Source of the DNA: Runella salmonicolor
GTDB lineage: Bacteria; Bacteroidota; Bacteroidia; Cytophagales; Spirosomataceae
Reading direction: 5' to 3'
Assembly: GCF_024158025.1 (NCBI RefSeq)
Contig: NZ_JAMZEL010000013.1
Span: 62,001 to 126,000 of the forward strand
DNA: 64,000 bases
Below, in pieces: positions 43,075-51,208 of the stretch (the stretch's first letter is position 1; every line of letters starts with the position of its first letter). A program made the translations under genes and the position numbers. Below the pieces are notes generated by a model, which did no database searches, was not told where the DNA came from, and worked only from the letters and a program-made list of their open reading frames with translations.

Positions 43075-44631
43075 TTATTCAGGATAGCCCGGATTCTGTG
43101 GTTTCAGATTCGGGTTGTTCAGCATTTCTTGTTTTCCAAGTGGCAATAACAAATGTTTTGATTGCAGCGGCTGGTTAGAGCTCAAGTTCACGTGTCCCAC
43201 AAAGTTGTCAAATCCTTTGGTTTTTTCGTTAAACACTTTGCGGAGGCGAACCATGTCAAACCAAGTGATTTGCTCATAGCACAGCTCATGCCAGCGCTCT
43301 TTCCAAACGGCTTCGCGGAAAGAATTTTGGGTATAAGTACCAAGAGCAGGCGTAGTGAGTTGCGCTCGGTCACGGATGCGCTTGAAGGCATTATAAGCTT
43401 CCTGTGTAGGTCCACCCACTTCGTTTTGGGCTTCGGCAAAGAGCAATAACACCTCTGCATACCGAATTTGGGGTACATTGAGGTTGTTTGCGCGTGAGCC
43501 TGGCACCCCCGAAGTACCGTTTGCCACTCTGTTGAAATGTTTGAAAATATAAGGAGCACCCAGTTCAAACCGTGCTCCACTACCGTTGGTAAAATAGGTA
43601 GTGTAGAAATACCCTTCTTGGTCTTTGGCACGCAAATCGCCTGGTTCGTACGACTGGTAGAAGGCAAGGGTCGGAACGGTACTTCCTGTTCCACCTGGAC
43701 CGTTGAAAGTTACTGGCTTAAAGTTAGGAAACATATTACCCATCGGATTTTGCTCTACAACGGCATTGTATTGCAGCATAAAAAGGTGTTCTACACGATT
43801 TTTCAAACTCTCCCGGCGAGTGTCTTCGTAAGTAGGAAACAAGTTGATTGTTCCAGGATTGGCATTGGCATAGTCGATCACTTCTTTGGCTTTGTCGGCG
43901 GCCAACTTATAGTGTGAAGCCCCTTTGCTGAGAGGGAAACCTGCCATGGTCAAATATACGCGTGCAAGCTGCGCTTTGACAGCCGCCAAATTGACCCGTC
44001 CACTCTGATCCATCCATGGTAAACCAGCGGCTTCTGCTGCAAGTAAGTCTTCTACAATCAGTTTGTAAATATCTTCTTGTGGCGAGCGCTTAGGGAAAAA
44101 ATCTTCCGAACTAGCCGTTTGTGGATTGGTAATCAGTGGAATATCGCCCCACAAACGCACTGCTGTAAAGTAAGCGTATGCACGTAGAAACCTTGCCTCT
44201 CCCAAAATTTTCTTCTTTTGTACTTCAGGCATGGGTGTAATGGGCGGCACTTTGGCAATCACCTGATTGGCTTGTGCAATGATTTTAAACAAACCATTCC
44301 AATAATTGACTACGTGTACAGTATTGCCATCGTGTACTAAACCATACAGGTTGTTCAAGTCTGAATTTTGGGCAGTTTCGGTGGTAGAAGTACCCGTCAT
44401 GGCCTCCAGTAGCTGCCAGTTAGAAGAAAATATACCTGCTCCTCCACCCATAAAACGTAAATCGGCATACACCGAAGCGAGTGCTGCCTCGGCGTGGTCG
44501 GGAATGGTGTAAAAGCTTTCGGGTGTTAGGTTAGAAGGCGCTTGCTCCGCCAAAAAGTCGGTGCAGCCTGAGTAGCCCAGTAAAAAAGAGGCCATCAGTG
44601 CTGTTTTTCCTATATTTTTTAATAGTTGCAT
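43075..44631 (-). CDS. SusD/RagB-family surface lipoprotein (pair 4)
   Basis: SusD homologue of 518 residues, the shortest of the four. Lipobox GYSGC (Cys23). Motifs include GEARFLRAYAYFTAVRLWG (about 145-165), RYAEVLLLFAEAQNEVGG and the C-terminal VWKERWHELCYEQITWFDMVRLR. It follows its SusC by 34 bases and ends near a strong minus-strand terminator. Confidence 0.92.
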   Translation of the reverse strand: MQLLKNIGKTALMASFLLGYSGCTDFLAEQAPSNLTPESFYTIPDHAEAALASVYADLRFMGGGAGIFSSNWQLLEAMTGTSTTETAQNSDLNNLYGLVHDGNTVHVVNYWNGLFKIIAQANQVIAKVPPITPMPEVQKKKILGEARFLRAYAYFTAVRLWGDIPLITNPQTASSEDFFPKRSPQEDIYKLIVEDLLAAEAAGLPWMDQSGRVNLAAVKAQLARVYLTMAGFPLSKGASHYKLAADKAKEVIDYANANPGTINLFPTYEDTRRESLKNRVEHLFMLQYNAVVEQNPMGNMFPNFKPVTFNGPGGTGSTVPTLAFYQSYEPGDLRAKDQEGYFYTTYFTNGSGARFELGAPYIFKHFNRVANGTSGVPGSRANNLNVPQIRYAEVLLLFAEAQNEVGGPTQEAYNAFKRIRDRAQLTTPALGTYTQNSFREAVWKERWHELCYEQITWFDMVRLRKVFNEKTKGFDNFVGHVNLSSNQPLQSKHLLLPLGKQEMLNNPNLKPQNPGYPE

Positions 44632-44665
44632 TTTCTAATTGATTTAGATGTAAAACAGTGATGAA

Positions 44666-47600
44666 TTAAAGCCCTACCTGTAATCCGATCATGAAAGTAG
44701 TGGGTTTAGGATAGTTGTGCCAAATCATACCTTGCGAAAACGCACTGTTGGCATTTCCTTGATTGGTAGGGGTAACTTCTGGATCACCTACAATCTTATC
44801 TTTCACCGCGAGGAAGAAGTTTTGGGCCGAAGCATACACTCTGAGGCGACTCATTTTGAGTTTGCTGGTTACGTTGCTTGGGAAAGTATAACCCAATAAA
44901 AGGTTTCTACCCCGTAAGAAAGACCCATCCTTTATCCATTGGGTATCCACGTTGGTTACGTAGCCTGCACGGGTATCACGTATTTCGGCAATCATTGTGT
45001 TTTGATTCTGAGGTGTCCAAGCGTTCAATACCGACGTGTAGCTGTTGGCTAAGTTTTGACGGTCTTCGCTGGGGTGTAGGTTCATCAACATTACGTCGTT
45101 GCCATACGAAAACTGCATCTCAAAGGTCAAGTCAAAGTTGTTGTAGCGAAATGTATTGGTCATGGCTCCCCAAGCTTTAGGACTACCGTTTCCGATGATA
45201 CTACGGTCGGCATCGGTGATAGCCTTGTCGCCGTTTACGTCAAGGTATTTGATGTCACCAGGAAGGATGGTCAAGCCATTGCGGTAGCTGGTAAATTTAG
45301 CCGCTTCTTCGCGCTCTGCTTCGCTCCATACGCCTAAGCGAGTTAAGCCCCAGAAAGAACCTACGGGTTCGCCAATTCTGATGATATTGGTAGGATTAGT
45401 AAAGTTTGGACCACCTACGTTAAAAATATCAGAAGGCGTAGCCAATGAAAGCACTTTGTTGCGGTTGAATGAAATATTGAAGTTGGTATTCCACTGGAAG
45501 CCACCACGGTCGATATTGATGGTATTTAAGGCCAATTCCACCCCTTTGTTGTACATTGAGCCTACGTTTCTACGGATGGTAGCATAGCCACTGGTTTGCG
45601 GCACAGGTGCATCCAAAAGCATGTCAGTGGTAAGGCGATAGTAGTAGTCGGCTTCAAGTGTTATTTTACCTCCAAACAAGCCTAATTCGATACCTGCATC
45701 GGTTTGAGCTGTTTTTTCCCAACGCAAATCCGGGTTAGCCAAACGTTGCAGACCTGTACCCGCTACCCGCCCTTCGTTATACACAGTGGCGTAGTTTGAG
45801 CTCAACAATGACAATGAAGTATAAGGAGGAATTTCAGAGTTTCCGGTCAAGCCGTAGCTCGTTCTAATTTTGAGGTTAGAAATAATCGAGTTGCCTTTCA
45901 AGAAGTCTTCTTCAGAAACCCGCCAAGCCAAAGCTCCCGAGGGGAAAAAGGCAAATTTGTGATTCTCTCCAAACTTCGATGAACCGTCGGCGCGGCCTGT
46001 CAGGGTTACTAAGTATTTGTTTGACAATGTATAATTAACACGGCCAAAGTAAGAGTTAAAAGCAAAACGTGAGGCTCCTGAACTAACGGAAGGATTGGTA
46101 GCACCTGCACCCAGGTTGTTAAAACCAAAGTAGTCAGTGGCAAAGTTGTTTACACTGGCGCCGATACCAAACACATTGGTTTCTTGCCACGAAAGTCCCG
46201 CTAAGGCATTGATAGAGTGCTTATCACCGATTTGCTTGTTGTAGGTCAAGTAGTTTTCCAATGACCAGAAAGTTTCTCGGTTGTTGTTGGCAGAGGCGTT
46301 TCCGTTACCACCAATATTAAGTGTTCGGGTCTGCGATTGGTTTATTTCTTGGGTTTGTACATTGACCCCCAACACCGTCCGCATCTCCAACCCTTTGGCA
46401 ATGTTGATGTTGGAGTATAAGCTACCCAATGTTGTTTGGTTGTTTACGATGTACTTACGACCTTCCAAACGGTGAACAGAACTGAAAGTGCCTTCGGCAA
46501 GTGGATAATCGCGATTGTTGGCATAAGTACCATCTTCGTATCTTACTGGCAAAAACGGAAAGTCTTCAACAATCTGACGTGCTACGGCATCGTTGATGTC
46601 CACGATATTTTCTGATTGGTTGTTATAAGAAAGTGTACCACCTATTTTCAACCATTTTTTCACTTGGTCATCAATCGTAAAACGGGCAGAATACCGTTTC
46701 ATGTAAGACTGTTTCAATAAGCCTTGGTCATCGCGGTAGCCCAATGAAAGATTGTATTGTGTGCGCTCATTGCCACCACTAAAACCTAATTGGTGATTCT
46801 GAGATAGTTTGTTTTGGGTTGTTTCTTTAAACCAATCGGTATCATACTTATTGCTGCCATCGGGGTTCCATACGCGTGGATCTACCCTGCGTAACTTTGG
46901 ATTGAGGTTTGCAAACCTACCAGCTGCCCAGCCAACAGGGTCGTATTTGGCCATGTTGGCCCAGGCCAATTCTTCTACGGCCATGTATTCTTTGGCATTT
47001 AATACTCGTGGTCTGTTGGGCCCGATGGTGTTTACGCTAAAATCGGCATTGTAGGTTACTGTACCTTCGCCGGCTTTTCCTTTTTTGGTGGTTACAAGGA
47101 TAACCCCGTTTGCGCCTCTGGCTCCGTAAATAGCGGTAGAGGAAGCGTCTTTCAGTACTTCTACCGATACGATGTCGTTGGGATTGATGTAATCAATGGC
47201 CGACGTAAATTGCGTTTGGGTTCCTTGTGGCATCATTACGCCATCTACTACATACAACGGGTTGTTGGAGGAGTTGATAGAGCTGAAACCGCGTACCCGA
47301 ATGGTGGTTCTACCTCCAGGGCGACCTGAGTTGGTGTTTACTTGTACACCAGCCATTCTACCAGATAGTTGTTGTGCAAGCGAGGGCGCGGGGCGTTCCA
47401 TTAGTTGATCCGCTTTTACGGTACTAACAGAGCCCGTTAAATCTGATTTTCTGAGGGTACCATAACCGATAACCACAATTTCTTCCAATACTTTGCTGTC
47501 GGATTTTAGCGTAAGATTAATGGAAGATTGGTTACCAACGGCGATTTCTTGGGGCACGTAACCTACGAATGAAAAAATAAGCGTTGCATTGTCAGGGACT

Positions 47601-47884
47601 TCCAATTTGTAGAGCCCATTCCCGTCGGTTACTGTACCGCGTTGAGTACCTTTAATGACAATACTTACGCCGGGCAACCCACTATTTGTTTCGTCTACAA
47701 CTTTTCCGGAGATAGTTTTATCTACCGCTTTTTCTTCTAAACGAACGTTAGCGTTTTTTTCGAGTAAGTCTCGATCAGGAGCAGCGTAGGCAAATGTGAG
47801 GCAGGAAAAAGACAGAACGAAGGGTGCGGTGGATTGTCGCATCATCCTGCTAAACCGGCCATGCGGTTGTAAGGGTTTTTCCAT
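44666..47884 (-). CDS. SusC-like TonB-linked outer-membrane transporter (pair 4)
   Basis: SusC/RagA transporter of 1072 residues. The N-terminal hydrophobic stretch (SFSCLTFAYAA) is a signal, followed by ISGKVVDETNSGLPGVSIV of the regulatory-like domain, the plug (VVIGYGTLRKSDLTG, LSGRMAGVQVN, GARGANGVILVTTKKG) and the barrel. The VIGYG signature is shared with pair 2. The C-terminus ends FMIGLQVGL: a final Leu rather than the aromatic residue preferred by the barrel-assembly machinery. It is divergent from a 417-base spacer that carries a candidate RNA on the other strand. Confidence 0.92.
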   Translation of the reverse strand: MEKPLQPHGRFSRMMRQSTAPFVLSFSCLTFAYAAPDRDLLEKNANVRLEEKAVDKTISGKVVDETNSGLPGVSIVIKGTQRGTVTDGNGLYKLEVPDNATLIFSFVGYVPQEIAVGNQSSINLTLKSDSKVLEEIVVIGYGTLRKSDLTGSVSTVKADQLMERPAPSLAQQLSGRMAGVQVNTNSGRPGGRTTIRVRGFSSINSSNNPLYVVDGVMMPQGTQTQFTSAIDYINPNDIVSVEVLKDASSTAIYGARGANGVILVTTKKGKAGEGTVTYNADFSVNTIGPNRPRVLNAKEYMAVEELAWANMAKYDPVGWAAGRFANLNPKLRRVDPRVWNPDGSNKYDTDWFKETTQNKLSQNHQLGFSGGNERTQYNLSLGYRDDQGLLKQSYMKRYSARFTIDDQVKKWLKIGGTLSYNNQSENIVDINDAVARQIVEDFPFLPVRYEDGTYANNRDYPLAEGTFSSVHRLEGRKYIVNNQTTLGSLYSNINIAKGLEMRTVLGVNVQTQEINQSQTRTLNIGGNGNASANNNRETFWSLENYLTYNKQIGDKHSINALAGLSWQETNVFGIGASVNNFATDYFGFNNLGAGATNPSVSSGASRFAFNSYFGRVNYTLSNKYLVTLTGRADGSSKFGENHKFAFFPSGALAWRVSEEDFLKGNSIISNLKIRTSYGLTGNSEIPPYTSLSLLSSNYATVYNEGRVAGTGLQRLANPDLRWEKTAQTDAGIELGLFGGKITLEADYYYRLTTDMLLDAPVPQTSGYATIRRNVGSMYNKGVELALNTINIDRGGFQWNTNFNISFNRNKVLSLATPSDIFNVGGPNFTNPTNIIRIGEPVGSFWGLTRLGVWSEAEREEAAKFTSYRNGLTILPGDIKYLDVNGDKAITDADRSIIGNGSPKAWGAMTNTFRYNNFDLTFEMQFSYGNDVMLMNLHPSEDRQNLANSYTSVLNAWTPQNQNTMIAEIRDTRAGYVTNVDTQWIKDGSFLRGRNLLLGYTFPSNVTSKLKMSRLRVYASAQNFFLAVKDKIVGDPEVTPTNQGNANSAFSQGMIWHNYPKPTTFMIGLQVGL

Positions 47885-48051
47885 AGTGATAATTCAGGCT
47901 GTCTGTACAGCGTTTAAGTTAAAAAAAACAGTTTGAAAACAAAATACGATTTTAGAAGAGATATAGGCCTCGTAACTACTGCCTTTCTTGATAAAAATTA
48001 TGTTAATTCTTGAGCCTATAATATAATTTATTTAATATATTAGGTATATTT

Positions 48052-48083
48052 TTTGAATGAAAATGACAATAAATATAACTTTG
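48052..48083 (+). promoter_or_regulatory. predicted promoter, TTTG-N20-TAACTTTG
   Basis: The -33 box TTTG (48052-48055) and -7 box TAACTTTG (48076-48083) are separated by exactly 20 bases, a full consensus match. It points rightward away from the SusC gene and into a spacer with no ORF. Confidence 0.6.
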
Positions 48084-48089
48084 GTAAGG

Positions 48090-48300
48090 CTTGACTGATA
48101 TTATTCCAATTTATGGCATTGGCTCCGTAAGCCGGAAACAGAGAATAAAAATAATAAATGAAGTATTATCAAGTAGGTGGGAGTACTTGATAGAGTAGAA
48201 TGATAAGGACTTAAAAAGATATATTTTTGAGTTTGGAGCAGAATCAGGGCTCTCTGCTTTGTTTTGAAGACCAAAAACTTGGCAAGCCCAAGCTTTTTAT
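48090..48300 (+). ncRNA. candidate small RNA, about 200 bases
   Basis: A transcript from the promoter above would cover a spacer that holds a perfect 9-bp hairpin TATCAAGTA-GGTGGGAG-TACTTGATA (48167-48192) and a short GGCT/AGCC stem near 48121-48133. It would end in the hairpin CTTGG-CAAGC-CCAAG (48278-48292), which is extended by A/T pairs and followed by a T-run. The terminal hairpin may instead serve the leftward gene at 48302-48949, as it reads as a terminator on both strands. Small RNAs next to SusC genes are known in Bacteroides (for example DonS). Nothing here shows it is expressed. Confidence 0.4.
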
Positions 48301-48301
48301 C

Positions 48302-48949
48302 CTAATAATACCTAGGAATTCCTAAAGGGATACCAGTACTGATGGTGAAGGAGGTGAAGTCGGGGTTGAAAGGCGTCGTTACGATGTGCTCAATTTCTAA
48401 TTTTATCTCACCAATCACCATTCCAATTTTGGGGGCGGCGGTAAAAAATACTTCTTTGCCGTGTCGGCGTAGGGAATATACCTGTTGGGTTATTAAGTCT
48501 TTGGCCTCCAATTTCCCAAAGTAGGAAGCACCCGCACTGAGGCCGATGTAAAAACGGGTTTTGGCAGGAGCCCCCCAGCTTCGATAGGCAGGTGTTAGAA
48601 AAATATCGGTAAAGAATAACCCGTAGGAGGTAAATTTGGGCTGAATGATACTGTTGGACTCGGCATCTTCAAACTTTGGGCGGAAGATGCCTCCCAATTT
48701 CAAACCCATATTAATTCGCTCATTTACAATGTAATAAGGGGATGCGAAAATTTGCCAGCCGAGTCCTGCTTTGGTCAAAAATAGGGGTTTAGTACTGTAC
48801 GCACTGCCCGCTTTCAAAAGGCCAGGACCCACGCCTACCGCAAGCCACAAACGGCGCTCATCCTGCTCGGTCGAGATAAAGCGTTGGGCCAACACATTTG
48901 ATCCAATAAGAACTCCTAAAAGCAGACTTTGTAAAGCGAGTTTCATCAT
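48302..48949 (-). CDS. outer-membrane beta-barrel-like protein, unknown function
   Basis: Exported protein of 215 residues. The signal peptide ends LIGSNVLAQ. The mature part alternates hydrophobic and polar residues with many Gly, Tyr and Phe (KPLFLTKAGLGWQIFASPYY, TRFYIGLSAGASYFG) and ends in an aromatic-rich strand (GIPLGIPRYY), as in small eight-stranded barrel proteins. Neither a substrate nor a named family is evident. A start three bases downstream (second Met) is equally possible. It is a single gene. Confidence 0.65.
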   Translation of the reverse strand: MMKLALQSLLLGVLIGSNVLAQRFISTEQDERRLWLAVGVGPGLLKAGSAYSTKPLFLTKAGLGWQIFASPYYIVNERINMGLKLGGIFRPKFEDAESNSIIQPKFTSYGLFFTDIFLTPAYRSWGAPAKTRFYIGLSAGASYFGKLEAKDLITQQVYSLRRHGKEVFFTAAPKIGMVIGEIKLEIEHIVTTPFNPDFTSFTISTGIPLGIPRYY

Positions 48950-49082
48950 TTTTGCTTAAGTAATCAAAATGCAATGGCAGCCATTAGTAGCTTAGAGTAC
49001 TACTGTTTTTCTACTTTCAAAAACCGTGCTAATCCGTAACTGCCAACCATTTTTGCCGTAAAAATATCAATTTGGTGTCATT

Positions 49083-49114
49083 TTTGGCGTTTGAAGGTGA
49101 ATTGGTTAGTTTTG
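49083..49114 (+). promoter_or_regulatory. predicted promoter of the CocE/NonD hydrolase gene
   Basis: TTTG at 49083-49086 and TAGTTTTG at 49107-49114 are separated by exactly 20 bases, a full consensus match. A start near 49121 leaves a short leader before the ATG at 49139. Confidence 0.7.
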
Positions 49115-49138
49115 AGGAGGTGTTAAACTAACCTTCGT

Positions 49139-51022
49139 ATGAAAAAACTATTCTTACTGATTTTTGTTGGGCTGTGTGTGGCAACTATGACGGCCTCTGC
49201 TCAAGAAGATGTGCTAAAAAAACTACAGGCCATTGCCGTGGTTGATCAAAAAGTGATGATGCCCATGCGGGATGGTGTTCGCTTGGCAACGGATATTTTT
49301 CGTCCTAAAACCGATAAGCCTGTTCCGGTGATTTTTTCCAGAACTCCTTATAATTTTAATTCGTGGGGCAACGGCGAACCAAGAAACGGAACCTATCAGC
49401 AGGCACTGGATGCGGTTTCGCACGGGTATGCGTATGTAGTTCAGAATGAGCGCGGACGGTTTTTTTCGGAAGGGGAGTGGGATATTCTCGGAACACCCGT
49501 AACGGATGGCTACGATGCTTTTTCGTGGTTGACCAAGCAGGCTTGGTGCAACGGAAAAATCGGTACGCTGGGCTGTTCTTCTACCGCCGAGTGGCAAATG
49601 GCCGTGGCTGCCCTCGACCACCCTTCTCATGCCGCAATGGTGCCGCAAGGCTTTGGCGCGGGCGTAGGAAAAGTAGGGGAGTTTTGGGAGCAGGGCAACT
49701 GGTACCGAGGCGGCGCACAGCAGATGCTGTTTACGGCGTGGCTCTATGGCACTCAAAACGACGCAATTCGCCCGCAGTTTCCCAAAAATGCCACGCAGGA
49801 AGAATTGGTACGCGCTTCTCGCTATTTCGATTTAGCCACCGAGATGCCTCCCGTCGATTGGTCCAAAGGATTACGTCATCTTCCGGTGCAGGATATTATC
49901 AAAAACGTGAATGGACAAAAAGGGGTTTATGATAAAATGATTGTCCGCAAACCCAATGACCCAGATTGGTTCAAAGGAGGATTGTACCATGACAATATGC
50001 CTTTTGGCGTGCCGAGTTTTTGGTTTGTGTCTTGGTACGATGTGTCGAGCGCACCCAATCTTGCGCTCTACAATCATGTTCGTAAAAACGCCACCGACCC
50101 GCAAGTGCGAGATAATCAATATCTGGTCATTGCACCTACGCTCCACTGCGCCTACAAACGTGCTACCGAAAACACCATCGTGGGTGAGCGTAGCATGGGC
50201 GATGCCCGCCTCAATTATGATGAGCAAATTTATGCGTGGTTTGATCTTTGGCTCAAGGGAGAAGCCAACGATTTTACAAAGAAAACGCCTAAAGTTCAGT
50301 ATTTTACGATGGGGTCAAACAAGTGGCAGTCGTCAGATACGTGGCCACCTGCCAACGTTGAAATGACCACTTATTATCTCATGAGCGGTGGTAAAGCCAA
50401 CAGCCTCTACGGCGATGGAAAACTCACGCTTTCAGCCCCGGCCAAAGAAGCTAAGCCAGATGTTTTTGCTTATGACCCTATGTTCCCCGTTCCTTCTTAC
50501 GGTGGCAATGTCTGCTGTACTGGTACGGCGGTGCAAGGAGGCTCGTTTGACCAGCACCAAATGGAAACGCGACATGATATTTTAGTGTACACGACTGACC
50601 CATTCAAAGACGGGGCGGAGCTGTCGGGACCGATTGAAACGACGCTCTACGTAGGCTCAGATGCCAAAGACACCGATTTTACGGTAAAACTTATCGACGT
50701 TTATCCCGATGGGCGTGCCTATAATCTGGATGAGACGATTCTGCGCGCCCGCTACCGCGAGGGGTTTGACAAAGAGGTATGGATGGAAAAAGGTAAGGTG
50801 TACAAACTTACGCTCAGCCCTATGGTAACGTCCAATTATTTTGCACCAGGTCACAGCCTTAGGGTAGAAATATCGAGCAGTAATTTCCCTCGGTTTGACC
50901 GAAATCTCAATACGGGCGGGAAAAATTTTGATGAAAAAACGGGGGTCGTTGCTAATAACCAAATTTTTCATTCTGCGGCGTATCCATCGGCGATTCGGGT
51001 GCCGTTGGTGAAAGGGAAATAA
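49139..51022 (+). CDS. secreted CocE/NonD-family hydrolase (S15-like)
   Basis: Exported serine hydrolase of 627 residues with the layout of the X-Pro dipeptidyl-peptidase/CocE family: N-terminal catalytic alpha/beta domain, C-terminal jelly-roll (SGPIETTLYVGSDAKDTDFTV). A signal peptide ends near MTASAQ. The region around the nucleophile is GTLGCSSTAEWQ with Ser147, a change from the usual GxSYxG pattern. A candidate catalytic His is in PTLHCAYK. Family members release acyl groups from esters, glutaryl-cephalosporins or proline peptides. The substrate is unknown. The full-consensus promoter at 49083 supports the start. Confidence 0.85.
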   Translation: MKKLFLLIFVGLCVATMTASAQEDVLKKLQAIAVVDQKVMMPMRDGVRLATDIFRPKTDKPVPVIFSRTPYNFNSWGNGEPRNGTYQQALDAVSHGYAYVVQNERGRFFSEGEWDILGTPVTDGYDAFSWLTKQAWCNGKIGTLGCSSTAEWQMAVAALDHPSHAAMVPQGFGAGVGKVGEFWEQGNWYRGGAQQMLFTAWLYGTQNDAIRPQFPKNATQEELVRASRYFDLATEMPPVDWSKGLRHLPVQDIIKNVNGQKGVYDKMIVRKPNDPDWFKGGLYHDNMPFGVPSFWFVSWYDVSSAPNLALYNHVRKNATDPQVRDNQYLVIAPTLHCAYKRATENTIVGERSMGDARLNYDEQIYAWFDLWLKGEANDFTKKTPKVQYFTMGSNKWQSSDTWPPANVEMTTYYLMSGGKANSLYGDGKLTLSAPAKEAKPDVFAYDPMFPVPSYGGNVCCTGTAVQGGSFDQHQMETRHDILVYTTDPFKDGAELSGPIETTLYVGSDAKDTDFTVKLIDVYPDGRAYNLDETILRARYREGFDKEVWMEKGKVYKLTLSPMVTSNYFAPGHSLRVEISSSNFPRFDRNLNTGGKNFDEKTGVVANNQIFHSAAYPSAIRVPLVKGK

Positions 51023-51027
51023 AAAGT

Positions 51028-51051
51028 GCCGGCGGTGAGAACACCGCCGGC
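51028..51051. repeat. GC-rich hairpin after the CocE/NonD gene
   Basis: A perfect ten-base stem GCCGGCGGTG/CACCGCCGGC encloses AGAA. No T-run follows on the plus strand, so its role as a terminator for the preceding gene is uncertain. A T-run exists on the other strand. It may be a stability element. Confidence 0.5.
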
Positions 51052-51208
51052 GGCATGAAAAGATATAAACCTATTGCTTTTCTCCTTTTCTAATGTGGAG
51101 GTATCAAATCGCCTTTCGTCCAATACTTTAGAATAAAAAACGTTACTTTTAAGGCGATAATAGCGAACAAATTATTATGTCTTGCCCTAACTCAATTTCA
51201 ATTGCTGC

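Larger units (their letters stand above)
47885..48301. other. spacer with a predicted rightward transcript
   Basis: 417 bases between the SusC pair 4 start and the next minus-strand gene. It contains a full-consensus plus-strand promoter (48052-48083), a 9-bp hairpin (48167-48192) and a weak terminator hairpin (48278-48292), with no ORF worth calling. The rest is AT-rich. No minus-strand promoter with full consensus for the SusC gene was found. Confidence 0.6.

Noticed and set aside
51028..51051. GC-rich hairpin as terminator of the CocE/NonD gene
   Set aside because: No T-run follows on the plus strand; kept only as a hairpin.
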